Positions 63,863 through 64,000 of a DNA stretch of 64,000 nucleotides are shown one piece after another (position 1 is the first letter of the stretch; each line of letters opens with the position of its first letter). A program made the position numbers and the translations under genes. The stretch comes from Gammaproteobacteria bacterium (lineage in GTDB: Bacteria; Pseudomonadota; Gammaproteobacteria; Ga0077536): NCBI GenBank assembly GCA_021773835.1, contig JAJFJQ010000008.1:124001-188000 (forward strand), written 5' to 3'. The notes beneath the pieces were generated by a model. It ran no database searches, had not been told where the DNA came from, and was given only the letters and a program-made list of their open reading frames with translations.

Positions 63863-64000
63863 GTCGCGATTACTTTACTCCCGCGCTCGCCGGGAATGCC
63901 CTGATCGCAATCGCAACTGCTTGCGTCGTAGGCGTCGTCGCATGGCATTTTTTCGATCCCGCGATTCCAGGGGGCGGACCCGCCGTACAACACGTCGCCA
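63859..64000 (+). CDS. Start of a membrane protein coupled to the regulator (partial)
   Basis: The ATG at 63859 overlaps the regulator stop by four bases and the frame is open to the window edge (47 codons). It reads SRDYFTPALAGNALIAIATA, then a hydrophobic helix CVVGVVAWHFF and a PGGGP turn. One transmembrane helix near residues 11-30 is likely. The tight overlap implies it belongs with the regulator; identity is not decidable from this fragment. Confidence 0.65.
   Translation, partial: MSRDYFTPALAGNALIAIATACVVGVVAWHFFDPAIPGGGPAVQHVA

Noticed and set aside
1-64000. tRNA, rRNA, CRISPR arrays, phage genes or plasmid origins
   Set aside because: None seen by eye on either strand; a tRNAscan/Infernal and CRISPR search would be needed to exclude small ones.

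Overview
The window reads as a chromosomal segment of a Gram-negative bacterium, most likely an environmental (probably marine or soil) gammaproteobacterium. The grounds are outer-membrane proteins (a Porin_5-type barrel, an ShlB/FhaC-type two-partner transporter, a TPR-barrel protein), a TonB/ExbB/ExbD set, an LpxH-like lipid A phosphatase and VPxPA-type C-terminal sorting signals. The catabolic genes (CaiB-like CoA-transferase, PQQ dehydrogenase, two Baeyer-Villiger-type monooxygenases, a Rieske oxygenase) fit an organism living on diverse organics. The genus cannot be fixed from the sequence alone.

Layout. 1-5.7 kb: minus-strand run of YjgN-like membrane protein, M48 protease, CoA-transferase and the start of a secreted PQQ dehydrogenase (cut by the window edge), then a secreted M20 amidohydrolase (+) and a dodecin (-). 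6.1-9.7 kb: a tightly overlapping three-gene minus-strand operon of ureohydrolase-fold protein, polysaccharide-deacetylase-fold protein and FAD monooxygenase; the first and last carry substitutions at signature residues. 9.9-14 kb: a LicC/PntC-like cytidylyltransferase, then a DUF1538 membrane protein overlapped by a protein with three apparent PII-like domains. 14.5-23 kb: a signalling cluster of FHA-FHA-(pseudo)cyclase, a Ser/Thr kinase with a long Sel1-repeat tail, a TPR/beta-barrel outer-membrane protein and a FecR-domain protein. 23.4-25.8 kb: SRPBCC protein, membrane-anchored TraB/GumN-like protein, exported RidA. 25.8-32.1 kb: a metabolic patchwork (Rieske oxygenase, class V aminotransferase, MFS carrier, second monooxygenase) sprinkled with two short repeat families. 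31.7-34.5 kb: a decayed region with two transposase 3' remnants and a frameshifted sorting-signal protein. 34.5-37.6 kb: glycosyltransferase plus LpxH-like phosphoesterase, a small secreted protein and an RHH-like regulator.

37.7-63.1 kb is the most striking part and is visibly more GC-rich than the left side. Every gene is on the minus strand and the spacing is mostly small: a GT-A glycosyltransferase, two TPR proteins with glycosyltransferase-like C-termini, a VPxPA-sorting-signal exoprotein, a PstS-like secreted binding protein, an ShlB/FhaC transporter, a 3444-residue filamentous-haemagglutinin-type exoprotein with a DUF3739-like C-terminus, an ExbB fused to an exported DUF2341-LamG-like region, ExbD, TonB, a Porin_5-type porin and a coiled-coil periplasmic protein. 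Two paralogous RHH-like regulators bracket this unit, and a broken third copy fused to a coiled-coil-protein-like tail lies inside its downstream edge. My reading is one surface-structure system: a giant exported protein, its transporter, a dedicated energy-transducing complex with a porin and binding protein, and sugar-adding enzymes.
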